A stretch of DNA of 64,000 nt from positions 248,001-312,000 of the forward strand of contig NZ_JACCCG010000006.1 in assembly GCF_013410955.1 (NCBI RefSeq), written 5' to 3'. A program made the translations under genes and the position numbers. This document shows positions 35,777 through 42,682 of this stretch, piece by piece; positions within the stretch are counted from its first letter, which is position 1, and every line of letters starts with the position of its first letter. The notes under the pieces are model-generated. The model worked only from the letters and a program-made list of their open reading frames with translations. It ran no database searches and was not told the origin of the DNA. Source of the stretch: Microbacterium sp. AK009. GTDB lineage: Bacteria; Actinomycetota; Actinomycetes; Actinomycetales; Microbacteriaceae.

Positions 35777-35807
35777 TTGACCCTGACACGGTGTCAGGCT
35801 CTGTCGT
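35777..35807 (+). promoter_or_regulatory. MerR-type promoter with 19-bp spacer
   Basis: TTGACC (35777-35782) and TGTCGT (35802-35807) are 19 bp apart, the over-long spacing typical of MerR-activated promoters. The spacer holds the dyad CTGACAC-G-GTGTCAG (35783-35797). The gene downstream codes for a MerR regulator whose ATG (35817) is close to the expected start site. Autoregulation is inferred. Confidence 0.75.
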
Positions 35808-35816
35808 GGAATCACC

Positions 35817-36620
35817 ATGTTGAGCATCGGAGAATTCGCCCGGCTGGCCGGAGTGTCGGTCCGGATGCTGCGCCACTACGACCACCTCGGTCTCCTCACC
35901 CCCGAGCGCGTCGACCCCTGGAGCGGCTACCGCTCCTACGGCGTCGGTCAGCTCGAACGCGCCAACCGCATCGTCGCCCTGAAAGATCTCGGGTTCACCC
36001 TCGAGCAGGTCGGACGGATGCTGGACGGCGGCCTCTCGCAGGAGGACGTCGCGCTCCTCCTGCGCGAGCGGCGCGAAGAGCTCAGGTCGCAGATCGCCGC
36101 AGACCGGCACCGGCTCGCCGCCGTCGAGGCGCGTCTCCGCGTCATCCAGAAGGAGATTCCCATGACGGAATACATCGAAACCGCCCTGCCCGAACTGCAC
36201 GTTGTGCAGCAGACAGCACGCATCGAGGAGATGTCGCAGATCGAGGCCGAGATCGGCTACATGTTCACGCGAGTCAATGAGGCGATCGCCGCCGCCGGGG
36301 CGGCGCACGTCGGCCCCGGGGTTGCGATCTACACGACCGACGGCGACGGCATGATCGCCGCCGCGGCCGAGCAGATCGGGGATGCGGCGACCCCGCCGGG
36401 GCTCGAGAAGGCGACCGTGCCCGCGGCATCCCGTGCCCTCACCGGGCGGTACGAGGCCGACGACCTGCTGGGCATCCAGCGTGCGTGGCAAGACCTCGTC
36501 GCCGAGATCGACCGCCGAGGGCTCACGCCCGCGGGTCCCGCCCGCGAGGTCTACCTGGAAACGCCGATGGACCCGGGCGGCACCCGCTGGGTCGTAGACC
36601 TGCAGCAGCAGGTCGCCTGA
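35817..36620 (+). CDS. MerR-family regulator with GyrI-like effector domain
   Basis: 267 residues. The N-terminal winged helix is typical MerR: MLSIGEFARLAGVSVRMLRH then YDHLGLLTPERVDPWSGYRS. A dimerisation coiled coil (LLRERREELRSQIAADRHRL) runs to about residue 115. The C-terminal 150 residues resemble a GyrI/SOUL-like small-molecule-binding domain, as in BmrR/TipA-type multidrug sensors. It probably controls its own promoter; no transporter gene is adjacent. Confidence 0.9.
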   Translation: MLSIGEFARLAGVSVRMLRHYDHLGLLTPERVDPWSGYRSYGVGQLERANRIVALKDLGFTLEQVGRMLDGGLSQEDVALLLRERREELRSQIAADRHRLAAVEARLRVIQKEIPMTEYIETALPELHVVQQTARIEEMSQIEAEIGYMFTRVNEAIAAAGAAHVGPGVAIYTTDGDGMIAAAAEQIGDAATPPGLEKATVPAASRALTGRYEADDLLGIQRAWQDLVAEIDRRGLTPAGPAREVYLETPMDPGGTRWVVDLQQQVA

Positions 36621-36647
36621 GCGCCCGGCTCGCCCCACGGCGCCGTT

Positions 36648-36733
36648 CCGACTCGCTGCGCTCGCTCAACGACCGGGGGGCGGGCGCTCACCGGTCGTTG
36701 AGCGAGGAGCGCAGCGACGAGACGAAACGCGCG
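36648..36733. repeat. Inverted intergenic repeat, GGTCGTTGAGCGAGGAGCG family, copy 1
   Basis: CGCTCAACGACCGG (36663-36676) and CCGGTCGTTGAGCG (36691-36704) form a perfect 14-bp stem with a 14-nt loop. Pairing continues outward (CGCTGCGCT with AGCGCAGCG) past a 3-nt bulge. The right arm continues as AGGAGCGCAGCGACGAGACG. The same sequence recurs at 38458. It lies between the MerR and YCII genes and there is no other feature in that gap. Confidence 0.8.
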
Positions 36734-36865
36734 GTGTGGCGTTCGCGCCCGGCGGCGGCGCTCGTCGGCGGCGGCGCGCAGTGCGCGAAAGGGTGTCGAG
36801 AAACGGCACCCGGCTCCGACACACTGAGAGGGCCGCGCGCGGCGGCCGGAAGCGAAGGAGTTCCG

Positions 36866-37243
36866 ATGCAGTACCTGATCCTGATTTACAACAGCCCGGC
36901 CGTGATCGACCTGTTCGCGAGAATGAGCGACGAGGAGCGCGCGGCGGCGTTCCAGATCTACTGGGACGTCGTGTCCGATCTCGAGGCCACGGGCGAACTG
37001 GTCTCGTCCGAGGCTCTCGACACCGAAGCCCAGAAGCAGGTCACGCGGGGAGCCGACGGGCCGGTCGTCACCGACGCGCCCCTGCCGGAACTGACCGAGG
37101 TGGTGTCGGGCTTCTACCTCGTGGATGTCGCCGACGAGGCCCGTGCCGCCGAGATCGCCGCCCGCTTCCCCGAGGCGGTCGTTCCGGGCGGCATGAGGAT
37201 CGCCCGCATCTGGACCGACGCGGACTTCGCTGCGAACACGTGA
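36866..37243 (+). CDS. YCII-related protein
   Basis: 125 residues from ATG at 36866, with GAAGGAG upstream; the longer in-frame extension is not coding. The motifs MQYLILIYNSPAVIDLF and GELVSSEALDTEAQ, and the C-terminal GFYLVDVADEARAAEIAARF then P, mark a YCII-domain ferredoxin-like protein. In actinobacteria these are almost always paired with a SigJ-type sigma factor, as here: its TGA overlaps the sigma factor's GTG (GTGA). Role unknown, possibly a modulator of the sigma factor or an oxidation-sensing partner. Confidence 0.9.
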   Translation: MQYLILIYNSPAVIDLFARMSDEERAAAFQIYWDVVSDLEATGELVSSEALDTEAQKQVTRGADGPVVTDAPLPELTEVVSGFYLVDVADEARAAEIAARFPEAVVPGGMRIARIWTDADFAANT

Positions 37244-38466
37244 ACCCGCCGCCGCTCGGGGCGCTGACCGCCGCGGTGCGGTCGGCGGCCCCGCGCGCGC
37301 TCGCCGTGATGGTGCGCCGCACGGGCGCCTTCGACGACGCGGAGGATGCGGTGCAGGAGGCGCTCGTGGCCGCGTGGACCCAGTGGCCGCGCGAGGGGAT
37401 CCCCGACAACCCGGCCGCGTGGCTGGTGTCGGTGGCGTCGCGCCGGTACGTCGATGCGGTCAGATCGGATGCCGCGCGGCGGGCGCGCGAGGAGAGGTCG
37501 ACCCGCGAGGAGCCCGACGGTGCCGTGGCGTCCGATGTGGACGACACCCTCCGTCTGTTCCTGCTGTGCTGTCACCCGTCGCTCTCACCGGCGTCGCAGA
37601 TGGCGCTCACGCTCCGCTGCGTCGGCGGGCTCACCACCCGCGAGATCGCGCGCGGCCTGCTGGCCGCCGAGCCCGCCATCGCGCAGCGGATCTCGCGGGC
37701 GAAGGCGGCGCTACGCGGCGTTCCGCTCGAGGCGGGAGGTGAGCTCGCCGACCGGATCCCGGTGCTGCTCGACGTGCTGAGCCTCATCCACACCGAGGCG
37801 CATTCTGCGGTGGAGGGTGACGACATCACCCGGCCGCTCCTCGGTGCCGAGGCTCTGCGACTGACCCGGGTGCTCGTCTCGCTCAGCCGCGCGGATGACT
37901 CGTGGCGTCCCGAGGCGATGGGGCTCATGGCACTGATGCTTCTCACGGATGCCCGCGCGCCCGCGCGTGTGGACGGCGAGGGCGTGCTCGTCCCGCTCGC
38001 GCTCCAGGACCGCTCGCGATGGCGCGCCGACCTTATCGTCGAGGGCGTCGCGCTCCTCACCGAGGCGCTGACGCAGAAACGCGCGGGGCGCTACCAGGTG
38101 CGCGCGGCGATCGCCGCCGTGCACGCCGAGGCGGCGACGGCAGACGACACCGACTGGCGACAGATCCTCGGACTGTACGAGGTGCTCTGCCGGCTCGATC
38201 CCGGTCCAGTGAGTGAGCTCGGGCGTGCTGTCGCCCTGGGGGAGGTGCTCGGTCCGGACGCTGGGCTCCGGATCGTCGCGGAGTGGGAGGGCGCGGCCTC
38301 GCCGCTCCGCGTCGCGGCGGTGCGGGCTCACCTCCTCGATCGGGCGGGCCGCCTCAACGAGGCGCGGGAGGCGTACGAGCGCGCGGCGGGGTTGACCCGG
38401 AACGGCGCAGAGCGACGCTGGTTCCTGCGCGGCGCGGAATCCGTGGAGCGAACGCCTGGTCGTTGA
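37240..38466 (+). CDS. SigJ-type ECF sigma factor with DUF6596 C-terminal domain
   Basis: 408 residues from GTG at 37240, overlapping the YCII stop by 4 bp. Region 2 is FDDAEDAVQEALVAAWTQWP with NPAAWLVSVASRRYVDAVRS. Region 4 is LTLRCVGGLTTREIARGLLA then AEPAIAQRISRAKAALRG. The long C-terminal part (about residues 185-405) is the DUF6596 helical domain characteristic of this group, which replaces a classical anti-sigma. The stop codon lies inside a dispersed repeat (GGT CGT TGA), so the last two residues come from repeat sequence. Confidence 0.9.
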   Translation: MNPPPLGALTAAVRSAAPRALAVMVRRTGAFDDAEDAVQEALVAAWTQWPREGIPDNPAAWLVSVASRRYVDAVRSDAARRAREERSTREEPDGAVASDVDDTLRLFLLCCHPSLSPASQMALTLRCVGGLTTREIARGLLAAEPAIAQRISRAKAALRGVPLEAGGELADRIPVLLDVLSLIHTEAHSAVEGDDITRPLLGAEALRLTRVLVSLSRADDSWRPEAMGLMALMLLTDARAPARVDGEGVLVPLALQDRSRWRADLIVEGVALLTEALTQKRAGRYQVRAAIAAVHAEAATADDTDWRQILGLYEVLCRLDPGPVSELGRAVALGEVLGPDAGLRIVAEWEGAASPLRVAAVRAHLLDRAGRLNEAREAYERAAGLTRNGAERRWFLRGAESVERTPGR

Positions 38467-38541
38467 GCGAGGAGCGGAGCGACGAGACGAAGCGCCACCG
38501 GACAGCGCCGCGTGTCGACGCGCGCCGCTCGCGCAACGACC
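38458..38541. repeat. Inverted intergenic repeat, GGTCGTTGAGCGAGGAGCG family, copy 2
   Basis: GGTCGTTGAGCGAGGAGCGG (38458-38477), continuing AGCGACGAGACGAAGCG, matches the copy at 36692-36731. An imperfect inverted arm CGCTCGCGCAACGACCG ends at 38541. The left arm supplies the stop codon of the sigma factor gene. Confidence 0.8.
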
Positions 38542-38589
38542 GGGGGCGCGGCGGGGGCCGGCCCGCGGCATCCGTCCTACGATCGGAAC

Positions 38590-38808
38590 GTGCTCGTGTT
38601 CGCGGCGGTCGTCCTCTTCGCCAACGCCCTCTTCAATGCGGTCGTCTGGCCGCGCTTCTACCCGCGCATCGCGAACGACCCCCGCGCCCGCGGAGCCGAC
38701 GGGCGCCGCACCGCGTTCTACCGCGTGCACGTCGTGTTGATCACCCTCGCCCTGGTGCTGGCGGCCGTGAGCGTCGCGGCCGGAATCGCGCTTCTCGTCA
38801 CCGCCTGA
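38590..38808 (+). CDS. SCO4848-like small membrane protein
   Basis: 72 residues from GTG at 38590. Two membrane segments: VLVFAAVVLFANALFNAVVW and VVLITLALVLAAVSVAAGIA. The arrangement WPRFYPRIANDPRARGADG between them, and the FYRVHVV entry into the second span, recall the SCO4848 family of actinobacterial membrane proteins. Function unknown. TACGAT (38578-38583) six bases before the GTG and no ribosome binding site suggest a leaderless message. A hairpin terminator follows. Confidence 0.75.
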   Translation: MLVFAAVVLFANALFNAVVWPRFYPRIANDPRARGADGRRTAFYRVHVVLITLALVLAAVSVAAGIALLVTA

Positions 38809-38829
38809 CCCGGAGGCCCCCGCGGGCCC

Positions 38830-38855
38830 GCCCCGCCTCGGTGCCGCGGCGGGGC
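38830..38855 (+). terminator. Hairpin terminator
   Basis: GCCCCGCC (38830-38837) and GGCGGGGC (38848-38855) form a perfect 8-bp stem with a 10-nt loop, 22 bp after the SCO4848-like gene. Confidence 0.6.
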
Positions 38856-38895
38856 GCAGGCTCAGCCGCGAGGACTGCTCACACGGTCTCTCGCG

Positions 38896-39009
38896 TGTCG
38901 CACAATGTGCGGTCTCCTGCCCGGAGCACGGCACCTTGTGCGACATCCGCGCGCTGGGTGTCTCAGAAGACGCCGCCCGGACGCCTCGCAGTTCGCCGTT
39001 TCTGAGACA
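38896..39009. repeat. Two consecutive 10-bp inverted repeats in a convergent gap
   Basis: TGTCGCACAA (38896-38905) is inverted as TTGTGCGACA (38936-38945). TGTCTCAGAA (38959-38968) is inverted as TTCTGAGACA (39000-39009). Both pairs are perfect, with loops of 30 and 31 bases, so they share one architecture. A direct repeat CCGAGGCAGAGGTGG follows at about 39010-39040. No gene fits the gap. Confidence 0.65.
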
Positions 39010-39081
39010 GCCGAGGCAGAGGTGGGCCGAGGCAGAGGTGGGGGGGGCTGGAGGGGAAGAGGAGGTCGCAGCGCGAAAGGC

Positions 39082-40275
39082 CTACAGCAGCCCCACGCCG
39101 AGGTTGATGGGGCTCCCCTCGATGTTGCCGATGATGCCGCGGATGATCGCGGTCCCGTCGGTGCCCCGCAGGCTCTCGTACCAGGCGGCGGTGATCGACG
39201 GGTCGTAGCCGTGGGTCTCTTCGCCGCGCTTGCGCGCGCGCAGCACCAGCTCTCCCGCGCGCTCGGTGCGCATCTTCTCGTAGCGGCGGAGCGAGTCCTC
39301 GACCCCCACGGTGTGCGTGGTGAGGCTGATCGCCAGCGCGAAGCTGTCTTCGAGCGCCGAGCACGCGCCCTGCCCGATGTCGGGCGCGGTGTTGTGGGCC
39401 GCGTCGCCGAGGATCGCCACGCGCCCGCGCGTCCAGGTGTGCAGCGGATCGATGTCCCAGATCTCCACGCGGTTCAAAGACTCCGAAGGACGGATGCCGC
39501 TGATCAGCCGCCGCACCTCGGGCGACCAGTGCCCGAACGCGGCCTCGAGGGGTGCCACGCCGTCTTCCCGGTCGTAGGGGAGCCCCGCCGGCTGCGGGAT
39601 GTCGAACCAGAAGTAGAAGCGGTCATCGGCGACGGGCATCACCGCAGCGCGCTTTCCCTCGGCGACCCACGTCGTCCACTGGTCGAGCGGCGCGATCGAT
39701 GGTGACGCGTCCACGAGACCGTTGAAATTCGTGTACCCCGAGTACCGCCGCTCGACGCGGAAGCCGCCCTCGTCGGCCCGGGTGATCCAGTCGCGGGTGA
39801 TCGAGCGGGCGCCGTCGGCGCCGATCAGCAGGTCGGCGGTGTCGGTCGACCCGTCGGCGAAGACCGCGATCACCTTCTCGCCCTCCTCGCGAATGCCGAC
39901 GAGCTCGCACCCGAGGTGGATCCGGTCGAGCCCGAACGTGTCCATGAGGAGCGCCTGCAGCTCGGCGCGCGACACCGGGTAGGGCCGCTGGCCGGTGTGC
40001 GCGGTCACCGGCTCGAGGCTGAACCGGCACAGCTGATCGCCGGTGTGGCCGTCGTGGTAGGCCATGTGGTCCATCCGGCCGCCGAGGCGGGCGACCTCGT
40101 TGCCGAGGCCCAGCCAGTTGAGCACTTTTACGCCGTTCGACCACAGGGACAAGGCGGCGCCGACAGGTCGGTTCTGTTGCATCCGGTCGTAGATCACCAC
40201 GTCATGGCCGTGCCGGGCGAGCGCGATCCCTGCGCTCGTGCCCCCGATCCCGGCTCCGATGATCACGACCTTCAC
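39082..40275 (-). CDS. hpxO: FAD-dependent urate hydroxylase HpxO
   Basis: 397 residues. A flavoprotein monooxygenase that converts urate to 5-hydroxyisourate, replacing a classical uricase. The N-terminal Rossmann motif VVIIGAGIGGTSAGIALARH and the second FAD motif RVAILGDAAHNTAPDIGQGA are intact. The HpxO-like sequence GAALSLWSNGVKVLNWLGLG is also present. Assignment is supported by the next two genes, which catalyse the following two steps: its ATG is 3 bp after the HIU hydrolase stop, in the same leftward operon. Confidence 0.93.
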   Translation of the reverse strand: MKVVIIGAGIGGTSAGIALARHGHDVVIYDRMQQNRPVGAALSLWSNGVKVLNWLGLGNEVARLGGRMDHMAYHDGHTGDQLCRFSLEPVTAHTGQRPYPVSRAELQALLMDTFGLDRIHLGCELVGIREEGEKVIAVFADGSTDTADLLIGADGARSITRDWITRADEGGFRVERRYSGYTNFNGLVDASPSIAPLDQWTTWVAEGKRAAVMPVADDRFYFWFDIPQPAGLPYDREDGVAPLEAAFGHWSPEVRRLISGIRPSESLNRVEIWDIDPLHTWTRGRVAILGDAAHNTAPDIGQGACSALEDSFALAISLTTHTVGVEDSLRRYEKMRTERAGELVLRARKRGEETHGYDPSITAAWYESLRGTDGTAIIRGIIGNIEGSPINLGVGLL

Positions 40276-40278
40276 GAA

Positions 40279-40614
40279 TCAGCTCCCTCGGTAGGTGGAG
40301 TAGGAGAAGGGGCTCAGCAGCAGCGGCACGTGCAGGTGCGTGTCGTCGGTGACACGGAAGGTCACCGTCACCGATGGATAGAAGGTGTCGACACCGAGGC
40401 CCGCGTAGTACGCGCCCGTGGCGAAGGTCAGCACATGGGTGCCCGCGTCGAGGAGCTCGGGTCCGAGGCTGAGGCGCCCGTCGAGGTCGGTCTCGCCCGA
40501 CGCGATCTGCACCACGCGGGGTTCGTCGCCCATCTTCGACAGGACGACGGCGACCCCGCTCGCGGGGAAGCCGGTGGAGGCATCGAGGACGTGGGTGGTG
40601 AGCTGGCTGGTCAT
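40279..40614 (-). CDS. 5-hydroxyisourate hydrolase (transthyretin-like)
   Basis: 111 residues from ATG at 40614 (MTSQLTTHVLDASTGFPASG); an upstream extension inside the next gene is rejected. It hydrolyses 5-hydroxyisourate to OHCU in the uric acid pathway. The family active-site His in LTTHVLD (His8) and the C-terminal YRGS tetrapeptide, absent from true transthyretins, are both present. Small homotetrameric cytosolic enzyme. It sits 4 bp after the OHCU decarboxylase gene and 3 bp before hpxO. Confidence 0.95.
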   Translation of the reverse strand: MTSQLTTHVLDASTGFPASGVAVVLSKMGDEPRVVQIASGETDLDGRLSLGPELLDAGTHVLTFATGAYYAGLGVDTFYPSVTVTFRVTDDTHLHVPLLLSPFSYSTYRGS

Positions 40615-40618
40615 GGCA

Positions 40619-41134
40619 TCATCCTGTCGCCACGCGATCCGCCGACACGGTCTCACGCAGCCGGCCGAGGGCGATCTCGCACAGCTGGCTCGCCGCCTCG
40701 GCGACCTCCGACTCGGGGGTGTTCGCCAGGCGCCGCTCGAGCTCGGCGAGCATCTCCTCGGCCGAGCGCCCGCGGGCCCGGATGAGGAAGACCCGACCGA
40801 AGCGCGCCTCGTAACGGGTGTTGCCGGTGGCGATCCGCTGGGCGACGTCGGAGGCGGCATCCGTCATCGCGGCCTGCTCGCGGCGCGACGCGGTCGCGGA
40901 AGCGTCATCGCCGGTCGCGCGCTCCCCGATACGCGGATGCTGCGCCAGCGCCTGGTCGAGATCGGCGGCGTTCCACGTCGCGGCCTCGGCGGCGGCCGTC
41001 TCTTCCAGCGCCTCACGGGTCGGGTACGGACGCCCGCCGACCACCGCAGACACCCACCGCGGGATCGCCGCCCACAGGCTCACCAGATCACGCGCTTCGC
41101 CCTCGTCGAGGGCGTTGAAGTCGCCGATGCGCAT
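40619..41134 (-). CDS. OHCU decarboxylase (2-oxo-4-hydroxy-4-carboxy-5-ureidoimidazoline)
   Basis: 171 residues from ATG at 41134 (MRIGDFNALDEGEARDLVSL). It yields S-allantoin from OHCU. Catalytic and binding motifs: QHPRIGERA (active-site His), NTRYEARFGRVFLIRARGRS and the ELERRLANTPESEVAEAASQ helix. Length matches the bacterial enzyme. It is the first gene of the leftward operon with HIU hydrolase and hpxO, divergent from the allantoinase operon; 171 bp lie between the two starts. Confidence 0.95.
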   Translation of the reverse strand: MRIGDFNALDEGEARDLVSLWAAIPRWVSAVVGGRPYPTREALEETAAAEAATWNAADLDQALAQHPRIGERATGDDASATASRREQAAMTDAASDVAQRIATGNTRYEARFGRVFLIRARGRSAEEMLAELERRLANTPESEVAEAASQLCEIALGRLRETVSADRVATG

Positions 41135-41248
41135 GACGGTCCTCCCGCGGGGGTGCTGCTGGAGGCCCACGCTACGAAGCGCGCCGGCACGTTTCGGTTT
41201 CCCTCGTGTAAACATCGCGTTGCCGCGCTCCCGTTCACACCGCCGAAA

Positions 41249-41280
41249 CGCGGCGGAGGGAGGATGGGGCATCCGCCGCG
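41249..41280 (+). promoter_or_regulatory. Hairpin in the leader of the allantoinase operon
   Basis: CGCGGCGGA (41249-41257) and TCCGCCGCG (41272-41280) form a perfect 9-bp stem with a 14-nt loop, 25 bp before the ATG. In addition, CGTTTCGG (41190-41197) and CCGAAACG (41243-41250) are inverted half sites 45 bp apart in the divergent gap. Both may be regulatory; no known motif was recognised. Confidence 0.45.
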
Positions 41281-41305
41281 CGGCGGAACCGACGAAGGAG
41301 CGCCG

Positions 41306-42682
41306 ATGGCCTACCCGCGAAGCGCCGCCAGCGGCGTGATCCGCGCGGCGCGCGCGTGGGTCGGCGGCCGGTTCGTTCCCGCCGACATCGAGTTCGCCGA
41401 CGGGGTGATCACGCGTGTCGACGACCCGTCAGGGAGCGCGCGCGGCGCGCAGATCGTTCCGGATGACGCGGTGCTGCTGCCGGGTCTCGTCGATTCCCAT
41501 GTGCACGTGAACGAACCCGGCCGCACCGAATGGGAGGGGTTCCGCTCGGCGACCCTCGCCGCCGCCGCCGGCGGGGTGACGACGATCGTCGACATGCCGC
41601 TGAACTCCCTCCCGCCGACGACGACCGCCGAGGCACTCGCCGTGAAGCAGGCGGCGGCCGCACCCTCGGCCTACATCGACGTGGGGTTCTGGGGAGGAGC
41701 GGTGCCCGAGAACCTCGGGCGGCTCCGCCCGCTCCACGACGCGGGCGTGTACGGATTCAAGTGCTTCCTCTCCCCGTCGGGGGTGCCCGAGTTCGGACAC
41801 CTCGATCGTGCCCAGCTCGCAGCGGCGATGGACGAGATCGCCGCTCTCGGCTCGCGCCTGATCGTGCACGCCGAAGACCCCGCGCTGCTGCACGACGACG
41901 GCCCGCTCGGCCGCGACTACGCGGCGTTCCTGGCCTCACGCCCTGCCGAGAGCGAGGCGTCGGCGATCGACGCGGTCATCGCCGAGGCCCGACGCTCCGG
42001 CGCCCGCGCGCACATCCTGCACCTGAGTGACGCGGGCTCGCTCCCCGCGATCCGTCGCGCGAAGGCCGAGGGCGTCGACCTGACGGTCGAGACCTGCCCG
42101 CACTACCTCACGATCGCCGCCGAGGAGATCCCCTCCGGGTCGGCGGAGTTCAAGTGCTGTCCGCCGATCCGTAACGCTTCGAACCGCGACCGGCTGTGGG
42201 AGGGGATCGTCGACGGCACGATCGACGCGATCGTCAGCGACCACTCGCCCTCCACGCTCGACCTCAAACGCAGCGGTGGCGGCGACTTCGGGCTCGCCTG
42301 GGGCGGGATCTCGGGCCTGCAGGTCGGGCTCTCGGCGGTGTGGACCGAGGCGCGCGCCCGCGGGATCGCGCTGGACCGCGTCATCCCGCTCTACACGACC
42401 GGGCCGGCGCGGATCGCCGGCCTCGAGGCCGGTGTCATCGAACCCGGCGCGCCGGCGCACCTGACGGTCTTCGGCACCGACGACCCGTACCCGATCAGAG
42501 CCGCGCAGCTGCTGCACAAGAACCCCATCACGGCGTATGAGAACCGCGTGCTGCGCGGCCGGGTGCGACGAACATGGCTGCACGGCCGGTCGGTGTTCGA
42601 TGTGACCGAGGGCGGCCCGGGTGAGGCGCCCGAGTTCCGCGGATCTCCCGGCGGCCGTCTGCTCTCGCGGGAGGCGGGCTGA
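41306..42682 (+). CDS. allB: Allantoinase
   Basis: 458 residues from ATG at 41306, with GAAGGAG upstream. It opens allantoin to allantoate. The metal ligands are visible: DSHVHVNEPGR (His65, His67), the candidate carboxylated Lys in VYGFKCFLSPSG, VHAEDPALL, and SDHSPSTLDLK with the catalytic Asp. Length is normal for the cyclic amidohydrolase family, and GFRSATLAAAAGGVTTIVDM is typical of allantoinase. Its TGA overlaps the next ATG by one base (TGATG). Confidence 0.94.
   Translation: MAYPRSAASGVIRAARAWVGGRFVPADIEFADGVITRVDDPSGSARGAQIVPDDAVLLPGLVDSHVHVNEPGRTEWEGFRSATLAAAAGGVTTIVDMPLNSLPPTTTAEALAVKQAAAAPSAYIDVGFWGGAVPENLGRLRPLHDAGVYGFKCFLSPSGVPEFGHLDRAQLAAAMDEIAALGSRLIVHAEDPALLHDDGPLGRDYAAFLASRPAESEASAIDAVIAEARRSGARAHILHLSDAGSLPAIRRAKAEGVDLTVETCPHYLTIAAEEIPSGSAEFKCCPPIRNASNRDRLWEGIVDGTIDAIVSDHSPSTLDLKRSGGGDFGLAWGGISGLQVGLSAVWTEARARGIALDRVIPLYTTGPARIAGLEAGVIEPGAPAHLTVFGTDDPYPIRAAQLLHKNPITAYENRVLRGRVRRTWLHGRSVFDVTEGGPGEAPEFRGSPGGRLLSREAG

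Noticed and set aside
40418..41305. Long upstream extension of the allantoinase reading frame
   Set aside because: It covers the HIU hydrolase and OHCU decarboxylase genes on the other strand and has no domain similarity; ATG 41306 has a good ribosome binding site.
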